Shown piece by piece: positions 43,251 through 58,200 of a stretch of DNA of 64,000 nucleotides. The translations under genes and the position numbers were made by a program. Under the pieces are notes generated by a model. That model ran no database searches and was not told the DNA's origin. It saw nothing but the letters and a program-made list of their open reading frames with translations. The DNA comes from Notospermus geniculatus (taxonomy: Eukaryota; Nemertea; Pilidiophora; Heteronemertea; Lineidae). Within the stretch, counting starts at the first letter, position 1. Each line of letters begins with the position of its first letter. The DNA lies in assembly GCA_002633025.1 (NCBI GenBank), contig NMRB01000983.1, forward strand, positions 179,713 through 243,712, written 5' to 3'.

Positions 43251-46200
43251 CTGAAAAAGAAAGATACAGTCGGTGACAAAACTTCTCGTAGTGGGTTTCT
43301 CCACCAGAAGGGAAGGGAGTGTAATTGGGAGAACCGCTCTTCAGCACGCCTGGGTCCATCATCTGTACACACCAGCTATGTTAGCCCTGGATATGCTAAA
43401 CTCCTCCCACTGTTTCAAACCGCTACCCACTACGTTACCTGTGCTCCGAAACTGCTTCAGTTGATGTGATCCTCAAAGTACTACTAATAGACGGCGTTTG
43501 CCATCCGATATGGGCAATCACCACTGGGAATCCGTGAGTATCAATATACAGTGTACATTTTGTACACGTAGCTAATCAGAAAGTGTGTTACGTGCGTAAC
43601 CTGTGATGATAGCTTATGATTGGCTCACTCGTCAAACAGCGCCATCTATTGATGATCCTTCACTTTTGGCGCCAATCACGCCACTGTTTAGTGGGTCTAT
43701 ACCTGGCCTACTGAACACTGGGGAGGAGTTTATGGATACTGTAAAGCAAGATAATTTCGCGGCTGGAAATGTTCGCGAATCAAGAATTATGGATGTATTC
43801 GCGGCAGGATATTTTCGCGAGTCTCTTCCATTTTTTCAGGTTTTTTTTTCACGGACATTATCTATCACTTGCGTGTATTTATATTAGCGACAGGAAATTT
43901 TCGCGACTCACACACTCTCGCGAAAATTTCCTGCACGCGAAATTTTCCTGCTTTACAGTATGCTGGATTAACCAGGTGCCCGTGCCCCTGTTCTCCATAC
44001 CTTCCTTTGCCAGGACAACTCTCTACTGTGACATAGTTCATTACAGGTACAGAATACTCCTAACAGACTGCACTTTTATCCTGTACCCTGAGATTGAAAC
44101 CGACTGATATCTAATTTTGAAACAAGCTTTACCCTTTGGTACAAATTTGTTGCCTTTGTCATTGACTTCTTTACATCAGCCACGGCTTGACAGCACGCCT
44201 CTGACATTTCTGGAAATAACCAAATATTTTATCTTAAAACAAATGAGGTGCCAGTGATCAAGCAGACCCATTAAATAACATTCAAAACAGCCCTTTAAAG
44301 CAAGGTTCACTGGCACACGGATCCGATCCGTTTCCTGTCCGTTTGCCCCTAGTTTTCCGGATACGACAACGCTGAAGTCCATTTGATAGATTTTTTACAG
44401 ACCTGAACCGGACCAATTCCGTGTGCCAATGAACCTTGCTTTAGGCAGTTCAGGACTGTCTTTAGGGAGCACTGGAAGGATTGCAAGAACCCATGATATC
44501 AATGGGGCCTCCCTTTCCATTTTAAGAGCAAAATGGGCCAAACTTCTAACTTCATTGAGCCCACACTACAGCCTGTTTACCAAATACTGGTACTCTTGAG
44601 AAATAAGGATAATACCGGTACACCACATTATCAAAGCAAAAGTCATCAAGGCCTCCTGATTAGGGGCAGATCCACGATTTCGGAAAGGAGGGGGCGCAAT
44701 CTGCTAGAAACATTGAAATCTGCTGTGAATTTCAATGATTTGCTTCAAATTTCAGAATTTCATGGTCCATTTTATAGATTCCTTGACCGAAGGGGGGGGG
44801 GCACGAAAAGGGGTGGCATGCGCCCCCCCTTTGATCTGCGCCTGCTGATGACAGAGTTTCTCTCCTCACCTTCTTCAGTCTCCTGGCCGTGTTTTGGACT
44901 TGTGCGCCCTGATCTAGATTTGACTGGCGATGTGTTAGGTGTTTTGCTGCAAGAGAGAGAAAATTTAGAGGCACTGTGGGGGGGGGGCAGTGCTCTTGGC
45001 ACTCGCTCTCTACGTCGTACCACACAAGCAAGTACTATGGACCACTGATTACCTCAGGGTGGAGGCTGGGAAGTGCTGCTGACGAAAAACACGTACCTTG
45101 GAGATGAATGTGGTGAGGAATGTGACGAGTCCGACCCCGTCCCAGGGACACTACTCCTCCGATTGGCCACCTGTCGCCAGTCAGTCTTCCCACTACTCCC
45201 AGCATCACCATTCACATCCTTGCTATGAGGACTGGAGGGCAGATGTGCATCCTTGAAGTCTTTTGATCGTGGGCTTGAAGGTCGGGGACTAATTGGTCGA
45301 GCTAGTTCATGTTTTCGTCGAAACGTTGGATCTCGAAAATCATGAGATTTATTGTTAGTCGTTACTGTTCCTGTGAATGTCTCGGATTTCTTTTTTATCC
45401 GCGGAGAACTACAACCGGAATCAGACCTCCGTAATGATTTTGGAGAGTGCGGCGGTCTACCGGACATTTCTGACGCTTTGAGTTCCTCTTTCCTGGGACT
45501 GTCTGGTGGACTGACTCCTCCCATTCCGATATGAACTGTATGAGTTGACATTGCCGTATTGACGACAGATGTCGCGGACAAAGCTTTGGACAAAGTCACG
45601 GTTTGTTCCGTCCGACTAGTATCAGTTTTTACCCCACTTGTGTGCGGTGCACCGAACAACGAGATAGAAGGCTCGCTGTGTCGATGCTTCCGCTCAAGCC
45701 CTGAGGAGAAAGGAGGTCCAGATTGAGAGAGTTTCTTGCCCGCACTCGGGTCTTTATTAGGAGAATGATCTCTCACTGGTAGCTCGTGTGGACTGGCACT
45801 GAGATCCTTTATATCAATGGACGTTGATTGTGAACTCTCAGGCTGTGAAACAGTCACACTAACCGACGTTTCAGGCACCAATTTTTCTGTAAATGTCATC
45901 TTTTTGCCAGGCTCGGTATCCGAGTCAGTGTCCGTGAGATCAAGGGCCTTATCCCCAACAGTTGAATTCTTTGCCTTCTCCGACTTTCCAAGCAGCATTT
46001 CTTTAGTATGAAATTTTGTCGAATCAGCTGAGTAACCTCGCTTGCTCTGGAACGCTTTCTTCAGGAACGCATCCTTGGAAGATTTACTCACAATACTAGA
46101 CGACGGAGGCGGCATTAATCGCCGGTCCAGACTCCGTGTCCTCTTATCGAATGAATCCTCCCCAGCGGAGAGAATTTCAGAAACGCTGTCGCTACTGTCA

Positions 46201-49200
46201 TCGACGTTTTCCTTTTGTTTTTGCTCTGCGCCTTTCGCACCCAAACGTTTATTTGAACCACTGATCACCGGTAAATGCCGCTTCACGCCAACTGCACCCG
46301 ACTCCTTTGACGTCATATTCGTGCTGTCTGCGAGACTTACGTCACTTCCACTTCCGCCATCGTCATTTGGAAGGTTAACAGGAGAAGAGATGTGCATTCC
46401 TGACGGCATGGATAGCCGATTGCGTTGCTTTACTTTGTTTTTCTTCGGAGACGAGGCTGTAGCATTGATGGCAGTATGCGAGGCGGACTTGGGCAGAGCA
46501 GCAGTTGATGAAGACCCAGCTCGTCCCAGTGCTGGCTTGATGACGGGTTGGTTACTAGTATTTGATTTTTTACGCGATGAATCGGATGTAGTGCCTTGAG
46601 CAAGGTTCTGGTTCGAACGGGTTCTAGCAGGAGAGGTGCCGCCTCGATCCTGCGACCGTGTCCTGCCACGAATGCTGCCAGTTGATGGCGCCTGGTTGTC
46701 AACTTTGTGTACGACTAGAAATTAAAGAAGAATCAAATGAAGGCTGACATTGAATTACATAGCAATTACCGGGTAGAGTATAATTGAATTTTAAATATAA
46801 CAGATATTTGTTGTATTTGGCAATTCTGATTATATTTTGATAATACTGACTTAAAGTTGCCAGAATTTGAATTTATGGACTTCATCAAAGTTCAGAGCAT
46901 GCAACAAATCAAATGAAATGAAAAGTGGCAAAATCTTCAAAGTATACCACGGGGGCAACAAGATCGAGTAATCCATTGGAAGGTTTCACACGAATATCTT
47001 TATATCAGAGCAATATGGAGTAGTCAGTTACAATACTATTTCTACTACATGTACTAAATAATTCTAAGTTACAAAGTACAATGTACACTATACCGCAACT
47101 CTGCATTGTGTGTTGTTAGTTCACAAAGTACAACATTATCATGAACTATGCATTGTATGTTGTTTTTTAAAACACATACTATGCATGCACAGTTCACTGT
47201 AGCTGCAATTATTTCAAAATATATTGAGGTAGTTATCTTGAAAGTGATAATGAAGTATACTGACTTTATGGACAGTAATGAGGATTGCATGGGCATGGGT
47301 TCTGATGATGGTACCCAAGCTAATGTACACAGTAATGGAATATGACCAGCGAAAGTTGCCAAAGCTGGTGGCAATATGTAACCCCATCTATACTCTAGGC
47401 AATAGTAGCAAGCATGGAGATGTAGCGAGGGTATCCATGATGAAAAATGTTCCCCTGTTCTGTATTCTTCCTTGTGAAATGAAAACAGTTATGACATACA
47501 TGTATGATATGGGATATGTGCAGAAGGCTGAAATGACCAACACACCCCTCAGTACAAGTGTCCAAAAGTGACAGGCTGCTTGCCACTGGATATCTGAATA
47601 TATGACCCGTTCGGGCAAAACCAGACGCATTTTGGTCTTACCTTGGCAGGTTGAGACCAAATGTTTGTCACTTTCAGTATTGTCTGCCTATTTTGAAATC
47701 TGAAAGAATCTATTTCTTCCATTCTCTCCTCGTGTCATCTTAGTTCGTTTAGGCTCGCCTCCTGAGCGACATGCGACTCTTTTCGCCAGAGTGGGTCACA
47801 TATGGTAGGTGGTTAAAATCTGGCCAGTATGGACACTTGTACTGAGGGGTGAACAGATGTAGTATAACTGAATAATTCAAACACCACCACAAGTCTCCTT
47901 CACGTTGAGTGAACACTGACTGACATAGAGTGCAAAACAATCACTAAACTCTCACGACAACACCACCAGAACTTGACAGTGAAGTGACTTCAAAATCTGA
48001 CCAAAACAAGAGTGTTGATGGGCCGTATTCTGGAAGCTTCCTAAAGCATGCCGCACACTGGAGCTATCTGCTGAGCAAAATGTCAGTCGAGACCGTTTGC
48101 TCAGCAGATAGCTCGCGTGTGCGCGTATTTTCGGTGAGTTTTCGGAAAATTCACCGAAAAATACATGCACATGTGAGCTGTCTGCTGAGCAAACAGTCTT
48201 GACTGAGTTTTGAGTTTTTGCTCAGCAGATAGCTCCAGTGTGCGGCAAACTTTAAGTCTGAGGTTTACCTTTAGCTATTGTTTGCAGGGCACACTAGAAA
48301 AGCTTAAAGTGGACCTTAAAGTTAATGAGGCTTCTAGAATACGGGCCTTGATGTTTTTTATCCATATATTATTTCACAGGAGTGAAGCACTGCTTTATAG
48401 GCTAAGAATCCATTCACGCGAATTTCTAGCGGTGCGACGTCGCAAATTTTGTTTGTTTCCGTGGCATTGCTCATGGACAAAGGATGCAGCATCACACCGC
48501 TCAAAATTCGCATGAATGGATAACAGCCTATAAGCAGTGCTTCACTCCTGTGAAATAATGAAGTGGCTTTCACTCTGAAGCCAAGGAAAATGGCCAAGTT
48601 CATTGATAAATGAAAGTGGACTGAAAAAAAATAGATTTGGCGCAAGGTGATTTACCAAACTATAGTTTGGTTTAGGTTTGTTAGGCAAGGTTACCATGAT
48701 TATAAGTACAATCTCAAACTGTTAGGTGTGTTATGATCCTATACAAAAACTGACTGAAAAATGGAGAGTTTATGTTAGGTGATATCATGCGATGACATGC
48801 CAGGAAGAGCGACAAGCATGCAGGATGGATGGGAGATGAGAGTTTTAGACTAACACCAATCCATCACCATCCTAGAAAGGTGGAAAAAATTATGACCATG
48901 GAAGCCCGGGGATAAACCCCATCAACATTAAATTATTCAATTTGAAGCAAATAAAATTGCTAAATTTTATAAGCAGCATATAAAATGCACAAATTTAATC
49001 TCTTAGATCACTAATATTTCTGAGTCCAACAAATACCTGGTACATCTGGAACAGAGAATAGGCCTATACATGTTGACTTTACAAACAGCCTCTCAAGTTG
49101 ATTCGATGAACTTGAGCACATCTACAGGGTGTTTCAAAATAAATGTTCCCAGAATAACAGTTCCAATGGGGAATGCTGTCAGAGGCCGCCTGTTAGCGGT

Positions 49201-52200
49201 CCAAGAACCTCACAAAATTTGACGTCAAATGCGTGAGCCACGGCGCCCACGTCATTATGGACAATGTTGTGGCATGCATTTCTGCCCTGTGACGTCAAAT
49301 TTCATGACGTTCTTGGACCGCTAACTCGTGGTGGCCTCTGACGGCAGGAAAGTTCCCCATTCTACTGCACTGCAGTATTTTGTGGGACATTTGTTTGAAA
49401 TACTTGGTAGATATGACAAACCTCACAGCAAAATTTCTATGTCGCGTTAGGTATTTCTCAGAACTATTATCCAGCAATCTGAGAAGTTGGCTACAATATG
49501 TGAGGTGGTCTAGGAAACCCGTCGGATGTCGCATTTGAGGAAAGTGTTAAAGCCGCACACTATGCACCGCTACTCACTCCCCAGTTCGGCCGAAATATTA
49601 GTGCAACCTCATCTACAGGCGTGCGTAGTGTATAGAACCACATATTATAGCATTATCCTGCATCGAGGTTTTGGGAATCCCCAATGCTGTGTGTAGTCTT
49701 GCGCAGCCAGCCACACAGTACTGCTACGGTTCCCCAGATTCGAAACAGCGGCTGGGTGACCGAGACTATGCTCGTCGTTTATAACCCATCTGTCTATAGT
49801 GTCTGGCTTTAAAGGCCTTGTTGAATCCACACATTTCAATAGCTGAAATGTACTAAGTAACAGGTAAACAGTAGCAGATTAATGCACACTCACCCAATCG
49901 GACAGCCCTTGTTGATCATTCGGCGACATCCGACGGGTTTTCCTGGACTGCCACACATACAGTAGATCTCATTTTAATACCGGTACTTGAATATAAGAAT
50001 TAACCAATAGAAGACATACATACCGGTACTTTGAATAGAAATCAAAGTGTGAGTACTGGATGCCAGGCAGACGTCAAATCAACAAGGCTATGCTTCATGT
50101 AAAATCAACATTTGGCAAATTCACCTGTGTCCCTCGCAAAAATCAGTGATGAAACTGGCCTGAGTTTAAAAATCAGGAAAACCACCACAAGTTACCGTAA
50201 ACACCAAGTCAAACTGTATTATGTTACTTTTTGTTAACCTTATTATTAAATCAGGAACGCATTTTCAGCAGACCAAAAATCAGGAATTCCTGATAAATCA
50301 GGAAAAATATCATCCCTGAAAAATACATTATCTCACAGGTATATCAGCAAAATGAAGCTGTGAGCATGGGCTAAAGAAAGTTACAAAAGGAAAATTGAAT
50401 TTTATAATTTTACCGTTGATGGGGTTCATGCAATCTATAAATGGAAATTCAGAACTGTAACAGACAGCATTAGACACCTTATTCTTCCAGTCCTTGGTTA
50501 CATATGGCTCTATTCAAAGCGTAAACCAAACGACAGAAGAAGCACTATTAGCTGAAATATTGTTTGGTTTCAGGATTGACTGTGAAAGCAGAAACAACAT
50601 GTTGAAAAGGCACAGTTTCACTACCTGTTTTTCCTGATTTGTTTGATAGAAGATAGCAAGAAATACATCAATATTCAGCATTTATTGACAGCTCAAACTG
50701 CGCAGTCTTACAGCTGGGGACATGCCACCTTGTGGAACTTCTGCAAAAACCCCACAGCAAACAGCAAAACTATACCCCCACTCCTCTTGGTATTAGTGAG
50801 GTTTAGCACCTTTCCGACTCCGACTTCAACTGCGAGAATGAATTGCAGTCCGCTATGGACATCCTTGCTAAAAACGATTTGATAGACGTTTTCAATTCGT
50901 CAAACACCATAAACTGAAGGCAGAAAAATTAGGTGTTATAAATCGGAGACTGTGCGAATAGATAATGAATATTGAAGTCGTAATCCTAGTTGTTACGACT
51001 TGAAACACTACTAGATGTATAATATTTGCGATTTATGTGCACTTCCGATTACGAGTCAAAATAACTCTGCCACAAAGTTACGGCATTTTACGATTTGCAA
51101 ACGTCTATCAAATCGTTTTTATCAAGGATGTCTACAGCGGACTGCAATTCATTCTGGTCGCTGAAGCCGGAGTCAGAAAGGTGGTAAACCTCGTTATTGA
51201 ATGAGGGATATCCCACCAGCTGTAGGACTATTTCATGGCTCTCTGAAGTGCAAGCTGTCTCTCAAATCAAAAGCAGCAATACAAGTGCATGAAGATGTCT
51301 GTGCTGTCTTCTGGGTGTCAACCTTTCCTCTGGCATTCCATGGTCACAATTCGGCCTGGGATAGTTTGTGCACAGCCTACTCCTGTAAGTGATGGCTCAC
51401 TGCAGATGTCAGAGTGTTTACCGAAAGGAGATGAATCTCGTGATCGTCTCGTCGAGCTGTTCGGCTTTTGCTGTTGGTCCTTAGAGAGATCCGAAACAGA
51501 CCAACTCTTACGCATGTGTGGCTTTTGCCATGGTAAACTCGGATTTAAACCTATATGGGGCAAATAAATAAGGGTAAAGATCTAGTAGGTGGGAAATGGT
51601 CATCTGAAAATTGGGCAAGCCTGAACCTGGAGCTAAAAGAGAAATTAACTTTATCCATTTTTTGGCAACTAACGGGGGGACATGCTTTCACACGATAAGG
51701 ATAGGATGCCGATGGTCTTGAATACGGCTCAGAAAGTCATGATGCCGTACAAATAATTCCAAGCAGATCATGCTGTCGACTTGTTCGGCGGAACGTAGCA
51801 GAACTCAGAAAAGGGTTAATTACGTTAACACAGGATAATATAAAGCTGAAATAAATTTTCACATATTATAGAAATATGCAACAGACAAGGGACCAATGTT
51901 GAAAGATGCCACGATTCTTGTTTTCATACCATGCCTTACCACTATCAATTGTTTCAAGGAACTAACTGTTTTATTTCATTAGTAAACCTCTACCATACCC
52001 TGGACTACTGGTAGTTACGGGTGCTCAAACAGACAAAGTCCCATTTGGTCATTTCATGTAAATGTACTATCTATTAAGTGCACTAGGAAACTCATCACAC
52101 ACCCGCTCCCAAGTGCTAACGGTGGGGCAATCACTCCTTGCTGGTCAACCGGCAAATCCAAAATTGACAGGATTTGGAAATGACAGTTTGCAAAATTTCT

Positions 52201-55200
52201 CAAAAGAGACAGAAAATAATACATTGTATACTTGTATGGTAGGTGGCTAGTGAAGCAACTGCCATTGCACTTCTGTAATTTCATTGCACAAATCCGACTT
52301 CTGTAATTTGGGATTTGCCTGTTGAATCTAAAGTAGATATCAAATTCTTCTACGCAGTTTTTCAACTTGTGGAGCATAATTTTGGCATTGGCAGAACATG
52401 GATAAGCATGCAATGTGGATTCGGCCTAAGTGGTGGATGGCAAAATGCGGAAATGGGCCAAGAGGGTTTATGTGTCTGATTTGTGATTGTGTCGAAGCAT
52501 CAAAGCCGCACTGTGCCAGCACCAAGCAAATCAAATTATTGTTTTTGTGCAAAAACGGGATTTTGGGAATGCTTCAAATAACATACTCAATGCAAAACTA
52601 ACAGGTCTCAACGGCATACTGGATGCTCAATTCATGAACTGCGTTGGCTTTTCTACATTGTATGCATTCTCTGATAATGCGGACATGGTAACTTTGTAGG
52701 CTTTACAAGACTCTATCCAGCACCAAACACATCTAGAAGCTCGATAACTGGGGTGAAGCCAAAGCTTGACCAGAAATTGGATTGTAATTTGTGTCTATGA
52801 ACCATAGCAGGTTACGGTACACTTTTTACACAATTAAAACCATCTCCATCTCTAACTCCCTGGATTAACAAACGTAGCAGAGGCGGACTGAAACCAAATC
52901 CATCCACAGTGATATTTTTGTCCACCATTTTATGAGAGGTAACCCCCCTTGCCCTAGAAGTCACCTTGAGATTCATCTCGGTCAACATCTGTTCACAAAA
53001 ATATCCTGATATCAAATTTTTGGTCAAGCTCTAGCCATGATATTATCAAAATGGTGAATGGTCATACTTTCTGATTCACTGTTATCTTCCCCTGCGTCGA
53101 CTACGAGTTCACCTAATGGACAGATTACAATGGTAGTGCCATTTAGAAACAAATCATTCTTAGAAAGGTACAAGGGATAAATTCTTTTAACACATATCAG
53201 TTACTGTTGGACTAGCAGTAGCAGGAATTATCATACAGTAAAGGGCCGTTTCCACACGAGCGTTTCACGCTGCGTGATGCGTCAAATCTTTTGTTATTTT
53301 CCGCCACTCTGCTTCCAAACAATGGGCGAAGCGTCAAAACGCGGCTTAAAACGCTCATGTGGAAACGGGCATTAAAGGAGTGGATACAAATTCTGTACAA
53401 ATCCGATCTCACCTCCATCAACATCATCATCATGGCCTATGATAAGAGACTGCCATTAAACAAAGACACTGCACAAAGGCCCTGTGCTTAGATTTTGAAC
53501 ATCAACATTCAGTCAGAATTAGGCCCAAGGAATGCAAAAGTTAATGTCTTAGATGAATTTAGTTTTAACCTTTGGTTAGTTTATCACTCATCACACGTGA
53601 GAGGCATGATATCGACTTAAATTTGTCCCAAAGAATGTTCTGGAAGGGATGCGAACTTTCCAAAGAATTCATTCCATTAAGTCAAAATTTAATGATGTAA
53701 AACGCCATGCAAGATATAAAGTAATCGGTGAAGGTTTTCTGCACGCAGCAAAGGCCAAAACGTTCAGGTGGATTTCATAAAATATCATTCTCAACATCAC
53801 ATTTCGAGTTTTTCATTCACCCTCGATGTCTTCACAGCAACATATCATGAGATGTTTACTGCTAGCAGTTGTCTATCATCAATTCAACATGAGCTGGGCT
53901 AATTACGTTGGGCTAATTAATTGGGCTAATTAACCTAAGATATTCCAACAGGTCGACTTGTTATGCTCACTGCATAACCTCAGATTCCAACCAACAGGTT
54001 GACTCGTTATGCCAACTGGGCAGAAAACCTTCACATCAAGGAAACATATCAATAAAATCATCACAGTGAAAGGGAAAACATCGGATTTCTGAGTGACGCC
54101 ATAATACATCCATGACATACCTGTTTTAGAGTCTATACTGACTTTCTTCGTTGCCCTAGGGATAAGTTTTGACCCTTCGTCATGGGTTATGTCCTTGAGA
54201 AATGATTTAGGTCGTTGTGGAGGCTCTTCAACCTGGATGAGAAGACAAGTATCCTAGATTATCAGAAGCTGACAGCATATTCAGTTACTAGAACACTAAA
54301 ACATAGGGGGTGGATTCAGTTACTAGAACACAGAGAGTGGATTCAGTTATACACCGCCAGTGGATTCAGTCACTAAAATACTAAAGTTGGATTCGGTTAC
54401 GAAAACATTAGGGAGGTTGAGATCAGTGACTTATCACGGATCCTTATATGTATACGGATCGAAATGTACACAAAATTTGTCCTCTGTACAGAATTCTATC
54501 CGTATATGACGTATAAGGATCCGTGATAAGTTGCTGATCTCAACCTCCCTAATGATAATGGATTCAGGATTACAGTAACTAAAACCCTCAGAGAGGATTC
54601 AATTGCTAAAACATGGAGGGCAGATTCGGTTAATAACACACTGCCGGTGAGCAGTATTCAGTAACTTTGAGCAAAAGTGTTGAAACTTCCTTTTGTGTGA
54701 ACTAAGTAAGTACATGTAGAACATGTGCAGCTACACATACAGCCATCTGACCCCAAAGCAGATATTGGAAACATCATTTTGTGAAAAGCCCTCAAATCAG
54801 CCATATACAGTGGACAGAATCTATAAGCAACAGTTAGAGTGCGATTTACCTCCTTTGGTAGGCGAGTAGGGGGCGAGTGTTGCTCAATCTCGGTGATAGT
54901 ACTCGCTTGCGAATTATCGTCAGGATCTGTAACCTTGGTGTCTTCATCTTTGCCGGACTGGTGAAGTTGGTGAAGAGAAAGCGTGTGAGAGGTGCAACTA
55001 GTAGCAAACTACAACTATAGTGAACCAGTTCAACTACAGGGTGATCTTATTTTTACAAGAAAGAAACAAGACAAAGACGTGATACATGGAAATTTTTCAT
55101 CTTGTAACAGACCGGAAAAGGACCAAACTATTTCCTCTTTTTTGTGTGATAATCGAAGTAATTCAGAAGTTATCAGCAACCCTGTAATTCAGTACTTCAG

Positions 55201-58200
55201 CAGGCGTGTGATTTAGCATATTTCCTGTTTTCACAGTAAAGGATTACTATTACGAATTGATACAGGTAATGCCCCATCACACTGAGCTAGTTCTCAGTAC
55301 GTTCTTGAAAATGTTGCCGAACGGGCTCAAACTGTGTGCGAACCAAGTGGACGTAGTGGCAACTTTTTGCAGTCTTTTTATGCATGTTGTGAACTTCATG
55401 GACGGGCTCGGACGGGAAGGATGCTCCAGCACTTAGAGACATTATTTGGCCAACATAACACGTTCTTGCCTGTTATACAATTTTTTTAGGATGAGACAGG
55501 ACGTTTTGAGAACTAGCTCAGTTTGACAGTACCTTAAGCTGCACCTAAGACATCTAGTAAATTTCACAGTTGAAGTGATCGCTTGACATTTTATCAGGGC
55601 ATAGAACCTACCTCTTCATGACAGCTACCCTCAGCCAAGGTCTGTGCATGGATTGCTCTGGAAAAGGAAGGAATTTGTTGACCGTGTGCCAACAGCAAGA
55701 CAGTTGGATGAAAACAAACTCTCCGGCCCGGTATATTGGCATTTCAACAGTTGATGATGCAATTGAAACAGATTAGTCTTCGATGATAAATGAATGAGTG
55801 AAAATGATTAAACAATACCATAAACTAATCATAAACTAATGATTAGTTTATGACAATACATCATACTCACTAAGCCACAATTTCTACCATACACACCCCA
55901 AAAGGTTCTGTCCAGAGAGACACTACTTTGTTACTTTTCTATCTTACAACGGACATGCTCAAAGTCCTGATATCTTTTGATTCGAATGCTTTGACGGCAT
56001 GAAATGGAGAACTACGACAGAGGGCAGCACGTCGTAACCAGGTCCTATACAATGGAGGCCCTTTGTGTGGGAAATTAATCAGGACCTGAATGTCACTTTC
56101 ATTACAATAGTTTTAACCACTAGTGACACCTACTGAGGCAGTGAGTTATGGTCCTCATCAGGCGCGCATCCACGATTTGGGAAAAGAGGGGCGGTCTGTG
56201 CTAGGAACATTGAAATCTGTGCCAACTTCCAGAATTTCATAGGCGATTTTACAGATTTGTTAGTCAAAGGGCAGGCGTGCACCCCCTTGGATCCGATCCC
56301 ACCTGCTCATTAATTCAAAACCAGCAAATTTCTTGATATCACAATCCACCACACCTCACAACTGCGAGCCATACAAACACACATCACTTGAGGACAAGGA
56401 CACAACAGTCAAGACCACACTGTCCAATACCGGTACCGAACAAGACCACGTAATCCGTTAAATTTGTTGGTGCAACTGTCCACGTATGTGCCACACTGTA
56501 CAACAATCATTAGTGTTCACAGTTCATGCAGGTTATCGCTTTTGAGGTTGATTTTGTGAATGTGGCAATGAATGGTGTCTAGATTTTGTGATGGAGGTGC
56601 CAGTGGGTTATGCACTCTGCAGATGTTGGGAGTGATGGCCAACTGGATATCCTGCGTTCAGGGCCTCCAAATAATACTACGGGACGCCATTATTTCTAAC
56701 TGTTATAAAATGGTATTCACAGCAAAAAGTCCGTCCATTGCCAAGACAAACACTGTCTGAGAACACCACACCTTCCATGTCATTAAGACATTGTCTTAAA
56801 TATGCCATATAAGCCTTTGTAATCTGGATATTCTTCTGAAGGACTGTTCTGCAGGTATCCTTGATGCTGTTATTAACTGATAGGCCCTATAGAGTCCTGC
56901 AATATTTCCCCACAGTACCGGGCCTACTTTCTCACGTTTATCTCTGTTTGCAAGAAGTTACATTTTTTTGCACGTGAATCACGCTTTCTAGCACTAGGAC
57001 TATGGTAGGAATAAGCTTCTACCAAAAATAGATAATATCTATTTTTGCTTCTACTATTGATTACCGGTAAGTAGCGAAATAGCGACTAGACTCACACATA
57101 TTCTAGGCCAACATTTTACATGCTTCAACTGAAGATCCTAAAGAAGAATCGTAGAAGATCGCGGCATCGACTAAGCCCAAAATTAAGGGAGATCAGGAAG
57201 CCTATGCAGATCTTTGTATTACTTATAATATATCAGTACACACTCAGGCAAAGGTTCATGTTGCCCATGATGAGAATGCCAGATGGACGGATGAAACTCT
57301 AAAAACTTTCACCAAGTTATCAATCTGTCCTCAACCCGCCCAATGGGAAAAGCTTGTGAAATTGTATGTCATCTACACCAACTAATATGTCACAATGACC
57401 AATGCTGAGATTATTATTTAACCTCAAGTACCTAGCAAATTCATAATCCCAGCACACATGTACAGTTTAGTGCAGCAGTCAGGCTTTTGAGAAAGGCCAA
57501 GCAAAATTCAATGGATTACAGACTGACATAATCCATTCACTACCAAGATACACTTTTTAAAAGTTACAAAATGGCTAAATTGAAAACCGATGCCGAGATG
57601 CTGAACACGAGTCCAGAAAATATCAATGTCACTTGTTAAATTTCACCCACATTTATATAATACACGAGCCCAGACGTACAAGAATCCAAAATCATCCTAA
57701 CCAATCCAGCAAGAATCTTTAAGTGTTCTTAGGGAAACAATCCCCACTGCTTTCAAAGATCGTCTTTTCCTTCATTGGAAACATGTTCATACATGTAGAT
57801 GACATACCGGTTAGTGCTGATATATTCCATGAGCTGTGCCAAGATATTTCTTTTATCAATCTTGAATACAAATAATAATCTTTAGTACAAAGTTACACAC
57901 AGCAAGAAAGTGACCACAGGCAAAGCAGGATTTTTGTGATCTATTATTTTAGGCAATTTCTTCATAATGACACTTTTCATTTCATATTTGTGAGACAAAT
58001 ATGAGATGGAAACTCGAATTGACAATCTTTGCATTTACTTTGAAATAGGCCTTGGGGGTTGTTTATCCACATGTAAAATGACGCACAGTTGATCCCGGCT
58101 CTCAAATTTGAAAGCAGCACCAAATTTTGAAGTTAAGAGAAAATATCAAGGCACCATGGAACATATCATATGGAAATAGCATGCTCAGCATATTTCACAA

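Noticed and set aside
45352-46599. Plus-strand frames of 60-185 codons within the Ser/Pro-rich exon
   Set aside because: Shadow frames of the minus-strand exon 45097-46714, which is supported by in-phase splice sites and its neighbours.
49908-49960. Possible minus-strand exon of the Ser/Pro-rich gene (acceptor CCAG, text KTRRMSPNDQQGLSDW, donor GTGAGT)
   Set aside because: It does not fit the phases of the neighbouring exons (51401-51550 joins 45097-46714 in frame without it), and the sequence AAACCCGTCGGATGTCG is part of a dispersed repeat also seen at 13220 and 49515.
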